This document shows, in pieces, positions 1 through 11,513 of a stretch of DNA of 64,000 nucleotides. The stretch's first letter is position 1; every line of letters begins with the position of its first letter. Source of the stretch: Brachionus manjavacas (taxonomy: Eukaryota > Rotifera > Eurotatoria > Ploima > Brachionidae); assembly GCA_019054805.1 (NCBI GenBank), contig JAHQIY010000031.1:186001-250000 (forward strand). Reading direction: 5' to 3'. The position numbers and the translations under genes are program-made. The notes below the pieces were generated by a model that did no database searches, was not told the origin of the DNA, and saw only the letters and a list, made by a program, of their open reading frames with translations.

Positions 1-31
1 GGGGCCAGTCTGTCATTTGACCAGTGTGGTT

Positions 32-667
32 TTAGAAGGTTGGATCCAGATCGGTAATAATTTCCATCATTACTCTTTTGGTCTGTCCTATTTCGGCCTC
101 CTTCTGCTCGAAACCCAGTCCCATCCGATTGTTTTTGATTTGCACTCGCTCCCATATTCGGTCGATTTTTTCTTTGGACGTCTTGGCCGTGTACTTGGCG
201 TAAAAGTCGTCTAAGAATTTCATGCGTGAATGGCTTTTATCTTTAGGTTCGATGGTTTCCACGAGGGGTGTCTCAATTCTTTTTTCATAGATGTCTGAGT
301 CTCTATACTCCTCTCGGTGGACCAGCCCGTTCTCTCTTTGTAGGTCGTATATTCTTACCTCCGTGTGGGGGAACTCAAACTCGGCATCCAAATGATTGTT
401 CCGGCTGGTCTTGAATTGGATTCGGTGAGCTGGATCGTCCGGGTTTTTCAGACGTCCGTACATTTCCTTCACGCATTTCTTAATGTTGTTTTTGTCGTAA
501 AATGATATGAAGGCGACGGTATCGACCCTGTCGTGTTCTGCCAAGAATCGAGCATATCGTATGGGTCCGATTCTTGTCCTGAGGATGTCCAAAAATTCGC
601 GGATTGTTTTTAAGTTGAGCGATGCTGGATAGCATCGTACCATTACTTGATTGGCTTCAGCTTGCAT
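32..667 (-). other. 3' coding region of the Ty3/gypsy element, RRM-like (left arm)
   Basis: This coding region lies downstream of the integrase, after a run of more than 20 adenines on the coding strand, and begins MQAEANQVMVRC. The arrangement of a first strand (VMVRCYPASL), a helix, then VDTVAFISFYD, a second helix (IKKCVKEMYGR) and a last strand (HRIQFKTS) resembles an RNA-recognition-motif fold, with the RNP2 and RNP1 positions occupied. I see no transmembrane or envelope-like segment. The second half is charged and not recognised. The RRM reading is pattern recognition only; it could be an unrelated alpha/beta domain. Confidence 0.45.
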
Positions 668-882
668 TCTTGTTTTTTTTTTTTTTTTTTTTTGAAAATA
701 AATTTTATGAATAATTAAAGAAAATGTTATTATCAATTTGCAAAATTATGAAAATTGTGTATGAGTTTTTTATTTAATGATGTGGGATTATATTTGACTT
801 ACGAAACATTTGACTAATATTCACAATATATTATTTACAATATGGTTGTTTAAGTATACTATATTTATAATAACAAGGCGTC

Positions 883-3852
883 TTATTTTTCTTTTTGCCC
901 GAACCAATCGGGCTTCTTCCTGTTTCTTACCGGTCTATCTGGTGCGAAGGTGTCATCTATTTTTTTATTCTTAAAGGTTGGATCCTCTTTCTCTTCTTCA
1001 CTCTGTTTGGTCTTTTGGGTAGTTCTGTACTTGACCTTGATATTCTCATCCTGGGCAGTTTGTCCATTCGATGTCAGATTTTGAAGGTCGATTACAGGTG
1101 CTAGTTCTGGCTGCAGAAGCCCCTTTCCATTTTCACCTTCTTTCGATTTCCGATCGTTCCCGATCGATTTGTTTTTCCTTGTTTTCTTTGCTTTTTCTAC
1201 TATTTTTTTGGCTCTTTTCGATTGCCAAGTTCCAACTCTCTTTTCCCGTGTGTGAACGTTTTCTTTGTTTTCTTCGTTTATGGATTGGTCGTGGCTACCG
1301 AAATGCTTTTTGAGTCTTACTCGGTTTACTGTTATGGGACGTCCTTTGTTTTTGTACAGCGGTTTTACTATATAGTTGATATTGTTAATATTTTTGATAA
1401 CAATGTATGGGCCTTTCCAATTAAATATAAACTTTTTACACTCGCCTTTTTTAATTTGTTCGTTTTTTAACCAGACCGTGTCCCCCTTTTTGAACTTAGC
1501 TGCCATGACATATCGATCGTAGATCAATTTGTTTCTTTGAACTCTGACATCCCTGTTTTTGCGGACTAAACCAAAAACCTCTCTTAAACTATCTTTTGTT
1601 GACTGTGCGAAACTCTCCGGGTCAAATTTAAGACTCAATGTTGGTACCTCGTAAACCAGGTCGATTGGTAATTTTGGTTTTCTTCCGAACATGAGTTCAT
1701 AAGGTGTATATTTTGTAGTTGAGTGTACTGCTGTGTTATAGGCCATACTCAAGGAGGGTAATATCTCATCCCAATTGTCGTGATCCTTGTTGATGAAACA
1801 CGTAATCATGCGCTTTTAAGTCCTGTTAAACCTTTCGGATAAGCCATCGCATTGCGGGTGGAATGGGCTGGTTCGTAGACGTCTTACGTCCAACAACTCC
1901 CAGAGCTCTTGTACCAGTTGAGCTTGATAGTTCTTGCCTTGGTCAGATAAAAGGGCGTCTGGTATACCGAACAGACAAATAAATCTAAATAAGTATTGTG
2001 CTGTTGTTTTGGCATCGATCCTTTTTAGAGCAAAGAGAACAACCCATTTTGTGAAATGATCCACAATCACTAATATATATTTATAACCGTTTTTACTGGT
2101 CTTTAGCGGTCCCAGGATATCGGTGGTCACTATTTCTAAGGGGTGACTTGGCCTAAGTGGATTTAATGGTATTCGAAGTTTGTTTTTAGTGTTGGATGTT
2201 TTCTGGCACTCGGTGCACTCTTCGATGAACTTTGAGACGTCTTTGTTCATTCCAGGCCAATAAAATTTTCTCTTAATTCTATCAATAGTTTTTTCGAATT
2301 TTAAGTGTCCGCTCATTATAGAGGAATGGTTGAGCTCCATTATTTTCTTCCGGTCTGCTTTTGGAACAACCAATTGAGGTATTGCGTATCCTCCGTTTTC
2401 TTCTATCTTCCATAGGTGACCCTCGCTCACTTTCAGATACCTCAACTGTTTAACGAGATCGGCTTGTTCGCTGTTTAGATCTTTTTCCGGGATTATCTCG
2501 CCTAATATCACCCTTTTTACCCATTCGATGTTTTCATCACTTTTTAGGTTACTCAGATCGCCTTTTATGTTTTTGAACATTATTGTGTTGATCGAGTTCC
2601 TTCCTATTAAATTATTTATGATGAATGTTTCTTTATCGTCTTCGGACGTCTCTGTTAGTTTGTCTATTGGCCATCTCGAGAGTCCATCCGCCACTTGATT
2701 ACTTTTCCCCGGCCTGTACTCAATGTCGAACTCGTAATTTTCGAGTCTGATTATCCATCGGACGAGGCGAGGTGCAGGGTTTTTTACACTGTTTATCAAT
2801 TTAAGCGGTTGATGGTCTGTAATTATAGTGAATTCCGTACCGTAAAGGAATTCTTTAAAATGTTCTACCGCATTGACAATGGCGAGCATCTCTCGTTCAG
2901 CTGTGGAGTAATTCTGCTCTGCTTTATTTAACTTTCTCGAATAATAAGCTATAGGTTTTAGTCTGTTTTCTGAGTCCATTTGTGAAAACACGGCGCCAAT
3001 TCCTTTATTCGAGGCGTCTGTTTCCAAATAAAAACGCTTTTTGAAGTCTGGTATTGTCAAGACTGGTTCATTGGTAAGCGCTTCCTTTAGCTTGTCGAAA
3101 GCGGCCTGGCATTCGTCATTCCAGACGAAAGGGACGTCTTTGGCGCAGAGTTCATGTAGAGGGCATGCGGTTTTACCGAAATCCTTGATGAACTTTCTAT
3201 AGTGTGTAGCCATACCGATGAACGATTGGATGTTCTCAACGTTTTCGGGTTTCTTTTGGTTGTTAATGGCTTCTACTTTTTCGGCTGATGGTCTGATTTC
3301 ACCGTTGCTAACTGTGTGTCCTAAGAAATCAATAGACGTTTGAAAAAACTTGCATTTTTTCGGTTTGATCTTTAAATTTTGTTCTTTTATAATATCAAAT
3401 ACTTGCTTTAGGTGTTCGAAGTGTTCTTCTATTGTTTCTGAATATACAATAATGTCGTCGATGTAGACCATAAGGAACTTATAAATTAAGTCCTTAAAAA
3501 CATTATCCATATGCCTCTGGAAAGTTGCTCCGGAATTGGTTAATCCCATTGGCATGACGTTGAATTCGAACAATCCGTACTCGCAACTGAATGCTGTGTG
3601 TGGTCTGCTTTCAGGATTCATAAGTATTTGGAAGTACCCTGAATGAAAGTCTATCTTTGAGAAAATATTTGAATTTTTAAGGCTGTACAGGGTGACGTCT
3701 ATTCTTGGCAGAGGGTAATTGTCTTTGACCGTTCTTTTGTTCAATTTCCTGTAATCAATTGTCATGCGAATTCCGCCCTCTGGCTTTTTTACTAGATGGA
3801 CAGGTGAGGAGTAAGGGGATTTTGAACGTCTGATAAGGTTGGCTTCGAGCAT
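883..3852 (-). other. Reverse transcriptase, RNase H and integrase region of the Ty3/gypsy element (left arm)
   Basis: Coding potential on the minus strand covers, in order: the RT N-terminus (SPYSSPVHLVKKPEGG), the RT palm with the YIDD catalytic motif, RNase H (ETDASNKGIGAVFS and TDHQPL), an integrase zinc domain (HSSIMSGH...CTECQKT), the integrase core starting TTDILGPL with DH and D-Q-G-K-N positions, and a basic C-terminal tail rich in lysine. This order defines Ty3/gypsy. The region is a fossil with a small number of interruptions. Confidence 0.9.
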
Positions 3853-4013
3853 TTCTTCGATTAATGCCTTGAATTCCTCTTTCTTGGCGTATGGTACCGG
3901 TCTCGTTTTGATATGAAACGGTGTTTTATCGGTTACTTCGATGGTGTGCTGTGTTTTGTCTGTTGGTGTAAGATCTGTCAGGTTAGTGGCTGAAATTTCG
4001 GTAACCCTTTCGT

Positions 4014-5234
4014 CTATCTTTTTTCTCGCGTTCTCGAGTTGTTCTTCGCTAAATTCTTGTTTGATAGATGTTTTTCTTGAATTTTGTTTATAACCGCTAA
4101 CGCAGTTGTTTTACATACTTTTCCCGTAATTTTGGAAGCATCGTTTGCTTTTAAAATGTCATTGGTTTCCTTTTGTGTAGTTTCGATTTTGTTCTTCATT
4201 TGGGTCAGCTTTTTAGCCGGGTTTCTAAATTTTCCTGGTTTGAGTTTACGCAATGTGCTAGAGGTCCACTGTTTTAACGCATTTACAAGACGTCTTTGGT
4301 TTCTAAATTTGTTGAGATCATCTACACCCAAAATCATTTCGTTGACTAAATTCTCAACTATAATCATTCCAATCTTGTATGACTCATTGTTTATTCTGAC
4401 ATCTACATCGGCCCGACCGATTATTCCTATTTTATTCCCATCAGCGTTATGCAGTTCGATTGAGCTCTTTTGTGGCTTTAATCTTAGCTTTCGACATGTT
4501 TTTGCGCTCAGGATTGAATGCTTAGAACCTGTGTCTACCAAAAATCTTACGCCAATATTGTTAATTTTGCAAAATCCGTGCATTGGTGTCGTTTCAATGT
4601 TGTTTACTGTGTATTTCGGTTTTTGCGGGCAACTCCTGCTATAGTGTCCTTCTTGTTTGCAGTTGTAGCAAATAATTTGATCGGACCCTGGCGTGTTTTG
4701 TTGTTGTGTTGTTTGAAGATTATGTGTTGGTTGTGGTTTGTAAAAATGTTTTTCCATTTTCTCTTCGAAATCCACTTTTTTTGTTCTTTCTTGGACGTCT
4801 TCGACCGCTCTTTCATATCTGGCCGCCTCCTCTATAATGTCTTTTAATGACATTTCTTCTCTTATGATCTGTAGTCGTGTGCGCAGAAATTTGTCTCTTA
4901 GTCCACGTATGAACTGTTCCTTCACCAGATTGTCCCTTTGATATGGTAAAAGTTCATAATAAGACTGTTTGGACATTACTTTAAGTTGTGAAGCGTATAG
5001 GTAGACGTTTTCGTGGAAACTTTGAACTCTTTCCGTGAACTGCCTTTTAAGTTCCAGATTCGGAGTAGTTTTTCTTCCGTAGAGTTGGCTTAAAAGTGTT
5101 TTCAATTCCGCATAAGCAGTTTCTTCATTTAGACTGAACTGGCTGTTTTCAATGATCTTTCTTGTTTCATGGTCCAAATGTGCAATGACAATGTTCAATT
5201 TGTGTGAGTTGATGTTGTTTGTTTCGATGAACAT
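4014..5234 (-). other. Gag-like and protease region of the Ty3/gypsy element (left arm)
   Basis: It encodes a helical gag-like domain (LKTLLSQLYGRK, FHENVYLYASQL), a single CCHC zinc knuckle (CYNCKQEGHYSRSC), and then a retropepsin-like stretch with the catalytic triad context FLVDTGSKHS and the flap-side ILGVDDL. The lysine-rich region afterwards links to RT. The single zinc knuckle and fused retropepsin are usual for Ty3/gypsy elements of invertebrates. Confidence 0.85.
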
Positions 5235-5422
5235 ATCGAAGTCTTATATCGAAGTTCTTTTGGAGTCAAATTTGTCTGGTGGTGAAACAAATAATATCGG
5301 GTATGGATTGATTGTCTCAATCTTTTGTCCGGAGTTGTGCTGGTTCAATGTGTTGGGTATTTTAAATCGCACTTGTCTACTCGGGTCGACAAAAGTGTTG
5401 TCCGCTCTCGGTGCGGTGGGGT

Positions 5423-5962
5423 TCACTTCTTCGATAAGTACTTTTTTGGTTGACCTTCGATCCAGTTATGGTCATTGTACCATTCCCTTGTTTGTTTTGT
5501 GGTCGGTGTGCTACAGCTTTTGGGTGGTCCAATATCAGACGTCTGGGTTGTTAATATGCTATCTGAAATTTCCGGCGATGTTTGCCTCTTTGCTTCCATG
5601 GATGATGTCCTTGTAGTCTCCATTGCTTTTTTAATGTCCAACCTGTTCGTGTTAACATTTGAGCATATGAAGTCTTGGGGTCTATTATTGATATTTCCCA
5701 TCAATTGATCGAATCTCGCGTCGATTCTGTTGAACTTATCGTCTAAAGTTTTGTTCCGACGCTTTGTTCTATACCAAGTGCTTATCACTATGATGCTGAA
5801 TAGTGTCGCTATGAACCCGACGTAATAATCGGTCCACGTGGTTTCCACTATCTCCAAATAGTGTTCGAACCACGCTTTTGGTACCACGACGTCTTCAGCC
5901 ACTTTCTTTGTTTCACTCCGTGTTCCGAACAAAGCTGTTGCTATGATCGACAGGAGTTCCAA
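5423..5962 (-). other. Leader coding region with membrane segment, upstream of gag (left arm)
   Basis: This is a short coding region between the primer-binding site and gag. It starts MELLSIIATALFGTRSETKK and has a clear hydrophobic helix (about residues 48-65, YVGFIATLFSIIVISTWY) followed by basic residues (RTKRRNK), as in a signal anchor. The rest is polar. I do not recognise the family. A membrane-anchored product ahead of gag is not part of the standard Ty3/gypsy layout. It belongs to the fossil element. Confidence 0.5.
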
Positions 5963-6289
5963 TGTTTCGTGAATTGGAATGGCTATTTCCTAGAGTTTTC
6001 TTTTTATATGCGCTGATTAAAAAGGATTTTTAATTTCTTTCCTCCACGTGGATCACTAAATCTATAGTCGATTCGCCAAATAAAATTTCCCTAATGTGGT
6101 TTCTACACGTGTATTCAGTATTGCACAACTTCTTTGATTGTTAGACGTCTCGTCGCTGCGTCCCTAGTCTACACAAATCCACTCGCTGCTTCAGCAAACT
6201 AACCTACACTACCACCAAAATTCTTTCCTTCTCGTGAGTTCGTTCCGAACGTTTACTGTTTGTAAACTGTTCAGCAAATTGGGCACCAC

Positions 6290-6569
6290 TGTAATATTTA
6301 TGTCTGCTGGTGGGCTTTTATTTCCCAGTCAGACTTCTCAAGTCCTATTCTAGACTCGAGGGTTTCGGATCAATCACAATAAGGTTTTTTTACAACTTTA
6401 TTAGGACACGAGGTCCAAATCCAAAACAAAAAACAAAACAAAATTTAAATTATAACTAAACTAAAAAACTAACAATTACTTAAACTAAAAAAACTAATAT
6501 ATAGTAAATTGTGTGTTCCTATGCAAGCTTCAAGTTGTGTAAAACAAACTTCTTTTTGAGACGTCTACA
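6290..6569 (-). repeat. LTR of the Ty3/gypsy element (left arm)
   Basis: On the minus strand it starts TGTAGACGTCTC and ends ATATTACA, so it has the TG...CA ends of an LTR. It contains a polyadenylation-type AATAAAG and is directly followed by the primer-binding-site-like TGGTGCCC. It is about 280 bp. The matching LTR at the other end of the element is not visible in either arm. Confidence 0.7.
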
Positions 6570-7030
6570 TAGAGCTATAATTCTAAAGACAAGAAGAGAT
6601 TTTTGTAATCCAATTATGAAAATAAATCTAATATAAAGAACAAATATTTAATTGTCTTTGATTATTTTTTTCAGCCTTTCTGGTTCGATTTGTAAAAGAA
6701 TAAAGGAGACTTATAAACCTGAATATCAGTTATATTGAAATTTCAATTTCACTAATCTTAATATCAATTAGTAAATTTAACTTTTTCGATATTCAAATTC
6801 AATATTAACATAATAATTGTATTTCAAAATAAAAATTAACCAATTGAGTATTTATTTTAATGCATCACTTAGAAAAGGAAAGTCATGTAGGTACGAAGAA
6901 ATTCACGTTTTCTTTTGAGTTCATATGCAACTTTTAAATAATCATTTTGATTCTTTTTGATGATTTTAAGTTAACTTAAAATTTAGCAACGCAAATGTAA
7001 ACAAGATATAACATTTTTACAATTTATCGT
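6570..7030. other. AT-rich stretch without recognisable features (left arm)
   Basis: It lies between the LTR and the 3' end of LINE-B. It has no reading frame or repeat that I recognise. It is mirrored at about 26,705-27,148. Confidence 0.6.
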
Positions 7031-8598
7031 CAAAATTGTCCTGTTCTGCGGTCCTGTTCGTGAAGAAGTTGTAACGTGCCTCGTAGTTTCGAACCAACTG
7101 GTGCTCAATTGCACGATGAAAATTTTTGGTGTTCCCTACTGGACAATCGAGTCCATCAGACGCCAGCCTTTGATCGCCGTTTATAAAGCATACGTGGTCG
7201 TAGCTGTGCTGAATCTTATGGAGCTGGATGAGGTCACCTCGACTACGCCGGTCTTCTAGTGTGGTCCAACCGAGAGCTTCTCTTCTTTCAACGTAGGGTT
7301 TCGATTTGTGTTCAGGAACTAGCTTTGAACTAGCGAGAATCTCCTTTTCACCTGTTCAAGCAGTTTAATGTCTCCCCGTCGAAAAAGATTCCAGGCACCG
7401 ACTGCAAATTCCAAGTAAGGCAGTACGAACGTTTTGTAAAGCAAGTTCACCAGGTCCAACGAGAAATACGAGAAGGTAAGCTTGATTCGGCACGCTATCA
7501 TCGTTGCCGCCGCTCTCTTGGACTGCTCAGTCCACTTTAGGTCATTTGTGATAATGATTCAGAGGTCTCGCTCTTTTGTGGTCTTTTCGAGTGTATGATC
7601 GCCTGTATGTACTCGTAGCAACCGTTGTGAACACACACTTTTTTTCGTTGAATTTCGTTCGCCAGGTGTCGGACCATTCTGCAAGACGGTTGAGGTCAGA
7701 CTGGAGCCTCCTAGAGTTCACCGCACGTAGTACCGAGCTCATTAGCTTGCTGTCATCAGCGTACACTTAACAAACAGATCCACACACGTCCGGCATATCA
7801 TTGATGAAAATGATGAAAAGAAGCGGGCCAATGACCGAACCCTGAGGAACGCCACTCGTTATTGGTACCCAATACGATTCTGCCTCGCCAATGACTACTC
7901 TCTGTCTTCGACCGCTCAGGACGTTACAAATCCAGCTTACAATGAGATCGGGAATGCCGTACGCTGCTAGCTTTACCAGGAGCAGTTCGTGTGATACTTG
8001 TCGAACGCCTTCTCGAAGTCCAGGTATATTATATCTACAGGCTCTTTACGACTGGCGCAGCCCTTCAGGTAATCAACTGTTTCGAGCAGGTTGGTTACAC
8101 ATGCCTTGTTCGCCACAAACCCATGTTGTTTCTTGGTAATCAAATTGTGTTTGTCCAGGTGCTTGACAATGTAGTCCTTAATGAGTGATTCCAAGACCTT
8201 GCATGGGAGGTAAGAGAGACTGGGCGATAATTGCCAACTGCGGTTCTACTTCCACTCTTATAAATAGGTGATACATTTGCAATATTCCATTCGTTGGGAA
8301 GTGTAGATGAGCTAAGAGACTGTGAGAAAATAAGTGAGAGAGGTCCAGCAAGCTCCTTGGAACATATCTTAAGCGCGTGCGTTGCTACTTGGTCGACTCC
8401 CGCGGACTTGTCTTGAGTCGATTGTTGAGTGCTGAATGCCAGTCGATTGTGTTGTGTGTGCTTGCTCATGGCGACGTAGTCACCATACTTCCAGTTAAAC
8501 TTTCTGCTATCGAAGCTCGGTGATTCATTCAACATTGATATTAAAATTGAACTTATTGTCAAGTTAGATTTGTCAATGAAAAATATTTTATTTTCCAA
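7031..8598 (-). mobile_element. LINE-B: 5'-truncated, internally deleted CR1/jockey-like LINE (left arm)
   Basis: The minus strand encodes pieces of a LINE ORF2. In order: a linker with SFDSRKFNWKYGDY that jumps to HNRLAF and then DKSAGVDQVATHALKI (an internal deletion relative to LINE-A), RT motifs NEWNIANVSPIYKSGSR and NYRPVSLTS, YLDFEKAFDK, the GVPQGS-equivalent (EWRSSGF in the other frame), the catalytic YADD, and the C-terminal WTTLEDRRSRGDLIQLHKI region ending near NFDDKL. Several frameshifts break it, for example around 8,190, 7,970 and 7,770. It has no endonuclease and no ORF1. The closest relative in the window is LINE-A (about 14,450-18,532). Confidence 0.85.
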
Positions 8599-10081
8599 AT
8601 AGTGTCAGGATCAGGTAAAGATGGCATACACAACTTAATGTTAAAAAACTCCCTTATCAGTCTTTAGTTGAATTAAGTCATCTTTTTAACATGAGTTTGG
8701 AATAAGGTAATGTCCCTTAAACCTGGAAAATAGCTTGAATAACTATGATCCCAAAGAAATCTCCTCCCACTGAGGACCCTTCTGACTATCGTCCTATTAT
8801 TATGACCAGTTGCCTTAGTTTGTTACTTGAACGTTTTATTTAAACAAGAATATACCATTTCCTTGAAAGAAACAACCTACTTATAATTGAGCAATCAGGA
8901 TTTAAAAAACATAGGCGCACAGCGGATAATCTTAATTTTCTTATTCACAAAGGAGTAGAATCTTTTAATAGATAGAAAAAAGTCTGCGGTTTATATTTTG
9001 ACATTTCTAAAGCTTTCGATAGAGTTTGGCATGATGGACTAATTTATAAGCTAATTAAAACTAATCTTCCTCCTTATCTTATTTTCTGGATCAGATCATT
9101 TCTCGATTCCAGATCTTTTACAATAAAAGTAAACGGACATTTGAGTGACCAATACTTAATTAAAGCAGGGGTTCCACAAGGATCAGTAATTAGTCCGCTT
9201 CTTTTCAGCATTTTCATTAATGACATACCTAAAAGAAATATGAGCTTAATGACATACCAATAGCAAATACTCTCTTCTTTTTGCAGATGACTTAGCTACC
9301 TTTTTTTTTTAAAAAAAGAAAGGAAATCTCGAGAGTTTAATTAATAAGTACTTAAAAGAAATTGAAAAAAAGCTTTTGAAATGGAAAATGAACAAGTCTG
9401 TTGAAAGGTCATGCTACACTATCTGTGAAAAAACTCTAGAAAAAAAACTAATCTTGACCTAAAATTGTATGATAACAGTTAAAATCTAAAAGAAAAAGTT
9501 AAGTTCTTAGGAATTACATTAGACTCAAAACTTACATTTAGTTTAATAGTGGATGAGATAAAAGAGCGCTGTAACTCAAGACTAAATATTATTAAATATC
9601 TATCGAATAAAAAATGGGGCCTTAAACCCAAAACATTAGGGAATCTATACAAATCCTTAATCAATTCTCGATTATTCTTTTCCTTGTTTAAATTCACTCA
9701 CAGAAATCACATTAAAAAATTACAAATTGCAAAATTCAGCAGTTAGATCCATCTTGAAACTAAAATATGATACTCCCTCCAACATAATGCATCATGAAGC
9801 ATATAATAAACTTAAACTACTAACAGTCTCAAATCGACTTTTTGAGTTAAGTGAGAGATATGTTAGGGCAGGACTGAGTCATTCTATTCCATTGGTTGTC
9901 AGACTTGGGGAGGAATACAAAGAAGGTTTCCAAGCAAGATATATTGAACACCCAACTACATTGTGTAATTGCTACCTTACTATTTCTTCCTTTTTCCCTG
10001 AAAAATCAGACATTTAAAAATATGGATCCTGTTATTCTCTATATCAATTTATCTAATTTTAATTTTGTTCTATTTAACTTA

Positions 10082-10113
<32 letters not shown>

Positions 10114-10162
10114 ATCGTCAAGACAGGCGAAATTTTATGAAATAAATGAATGAATGAATAAT
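8599..10162 (+). mobile_element. LINE-F: RT-only LINE relic (left arm)
   Basis: The plus strand carries most of an RT domain: SGKDGIHNLML, PPTEDPSDYRPIIMTSC, IEQSGFKKHRRTADNL, LYFDISKAFDRVWHDGL, AGVPQGSVISPLLFSIFIND, then a region corresponding to FADD, FLGITLDSKLTF and a C-terminal domain (LKYDTPSNIMHHEAYNKLKLL, NRLFELSERYV). Several stops and frameshifts break the frame. A poly-T run at 10,084-10,110 precedes a 3' end with ATGAATGA-type repeats at 10,140-10,160. It lies head-to-head with LINE-B at 8,598. Its C-terminal domain is close to LINE-C at 59,164-60,175, but its 3' tail is different. Confidence 0.85.
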
Positions 10163-10225
10163 TCCGTAAGCTTTACACTTAGTTCTATAGAATTAAAAAT
10201 GTCACAGATATAATTAGGAGAAAAA

Positions 10226-10462
10226 TATGCGACATTTGACAAGGCCTTTGAAAATTACTGCCAAACCAATTATTACATCATCCCAAAAACAACAAGTCGT
10301 ACCTAAAGCCAGATCGAACCAATTACGAGTTTGTTGAATACAAATGCATGTTTTGGAGGGACCAAGACAATTTTGTATCGAAAACAACCGGAGTTCAACC
10401 TGTTCAATCGTATCACGCATTCAACTGCCTAGCTGAAAAACGAGTTACGTGTAAAAAACGTG
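10226..10462 (+). pseudogene. ZSWIM/MULE-type N-terminal domain fragment (left arm)
   Basis: Two adjacent frames read YATFDKAFENYCQTNYYI and then KPDRTNYEFVEYKCMFWR...GVQPVQSYHAFNCLAEKRV. The pattern of a F-x-x-F-E-x-A-x-x-x-Y-C start, a Y-x-x-Y-K-C core and a final N-C-x-A is that of the N-terminal DNA-binding-like region found in ZSWIM proteins and Mutator-like transposases. A frameshift lies near 10,300. No transposase core follows. I regard it as a transposon fragment; a piece of a host ZSWIM-like gene is the alternative. Confidence 0.4.
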
Positions 10463-10666
10463 AAAAAAAAAAGAAAATATTTCAGCAATTATGTAAACAA
10501 TAATTAACTTAATTCCCATCTTGGAAATAAATTAAATCATCTTGCTAATTGCGAAACTTTCCAACTCTGTGTGCTTTTCTCTGTTTAAAGAAGTGGCAAT
10601 TGTGTAATAAATTTTTATTTTTGACTGATTTTGCATAGATTTATTTGGGCAGGGCGAGTGTTGGGA

Positions 10667-11513
10667 ATTATTGGCTGTCGGTGGTGTATTCGCCGGCTCT
10701 TGCCAACTTTGCGACTCGGTAGGGGACGAAAGGGTGAACCGTATAACTGTTGACAGTTTTGGTCTTGGTTGTGTCGATGCAGACGACTCTATCGGCTCGG
10801 ATAATAAATCGAAAGGGCTGGCTGTGCAAGTTATCCCGTTTCAAATCTTCGTTTGAGGCGTTTTTTCTTCTACTAATTTATTAAAGTCGGATTGTTCAGT
10901 CTGTGTTCTGTCCGGGCGAAAGAAGACTTTCTTGTAGTCTTCTGTATCTTTTAAGTCGTTACCGGCGCGTAGAATAGAATTTCGTGAGGTCTCATCGTCA
11001 AACTCTACCACTAGCGGCTCAGATTCCACTAATGTGGTCTGGTTCTTGTTTTTTGGGCTGATACGGTACGTAGATTTAACAACTACGTGATAAATTCTTC
11101 TTCGTCTTGCTTTTTTCTTTCTGCTACCGTTTCTTTTTTTGAGTTTGGGATACCGACTACAATAATATTTTTCGACCTTTTTTCAGTTAAAACTTCGTTG
11201 TTTTTCACTGATTTTACGGCGGCGTTGTACAGGATAGAGCCAGGTTTATTGAGCTGTTGGGCAATAGAAGCGAAATTGATCCTCGTCGTCGAACTCGGAT
11301 ACCCAGTTGCCGTTTCATCTGACACGTGTTTCTTTTCAAGCTCCTCGATCCGGGCAGTTAGTCCTGTTAAAATATTATCTTTTGCTGTGATTGTTTCATC
11401 CAGTTTACAACTCTTTCTTTTAGCTCAAAGAGCCATTGGTCGAGGCTCTTGACAGTAACTTGGGCTTCCAAACGATCTTTATCGACCGTTTTGATGTCAG
11501 TCATTTCAGGCAT
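10667..11513 (-). mobile_element. LINE-E: ORF1 fragment with RRM-like domain (left arm)
   Basis: The minus strand reads MPEMTDIKTVDKDRLEAQ, then a coiled-coil segment (LTARIEELEKKH), then RSKNIIVVGIPNSKKETVAER, ESEPLVVEFDDETSRNSI and a C-terminal part with FRPDRTQTEQ and FRFIIRADRVV. This is the layout of a LINE ORF1 protein: coiled coil, RRM with the NIIVVGIP strand, then a C-terminal domain with the D-x-T/R-T-x-x-E-Q motif. Frameshifts near 11,405 and 11,090 break it. No ORF2 follows on this strand, so this is an isolated ORF1 fragment. Confidence 0.7.

Larger units (their letters stand above)
1..6569 (-). mobile_element. Ty3/gypsy LTR retroelement, left-arm copy (fossil, cut by window edge)
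   Basis: On the minus strand, in order: one LTR (6,290-6,569), a primer-binding-site-like TGGTGCCCAATTTG directly after it, a leader coding region with a membrane segment, a gag/protease region with a CCHC knuckle and a DTG protease motif, a reverse transcriptase with YIDD, an RNase H, an integrase with an HHCC zinc domain, and a further 3' coding region. The domain order RT-RNaseH-integrase is that of Ty3/gypsy. It is a broken copy with a few interruptions. No second LTR is visible. Because both arms were duplicated together, its age cannot be read from an LTR pair; near-identity of the two copies dates the duplication, not the insertion. Confidence 0.9.

Noticed and set aside
4084-4847. Long open frames on the plus strand opposite gag/protease, and similar antisense frames along the arms
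   Set aside because: They are shadows of the real coding strand: no domain, no sensible composition, and they disappear or change with the sense frame.
10214-10420. 68-aa minus-strand frame starting MRDTIEQVEL (and its mirror at 23,320)
   Set aside because: The opposite strand carries the ZSWIM/MULE-like motifs, so this frame is a shadow.
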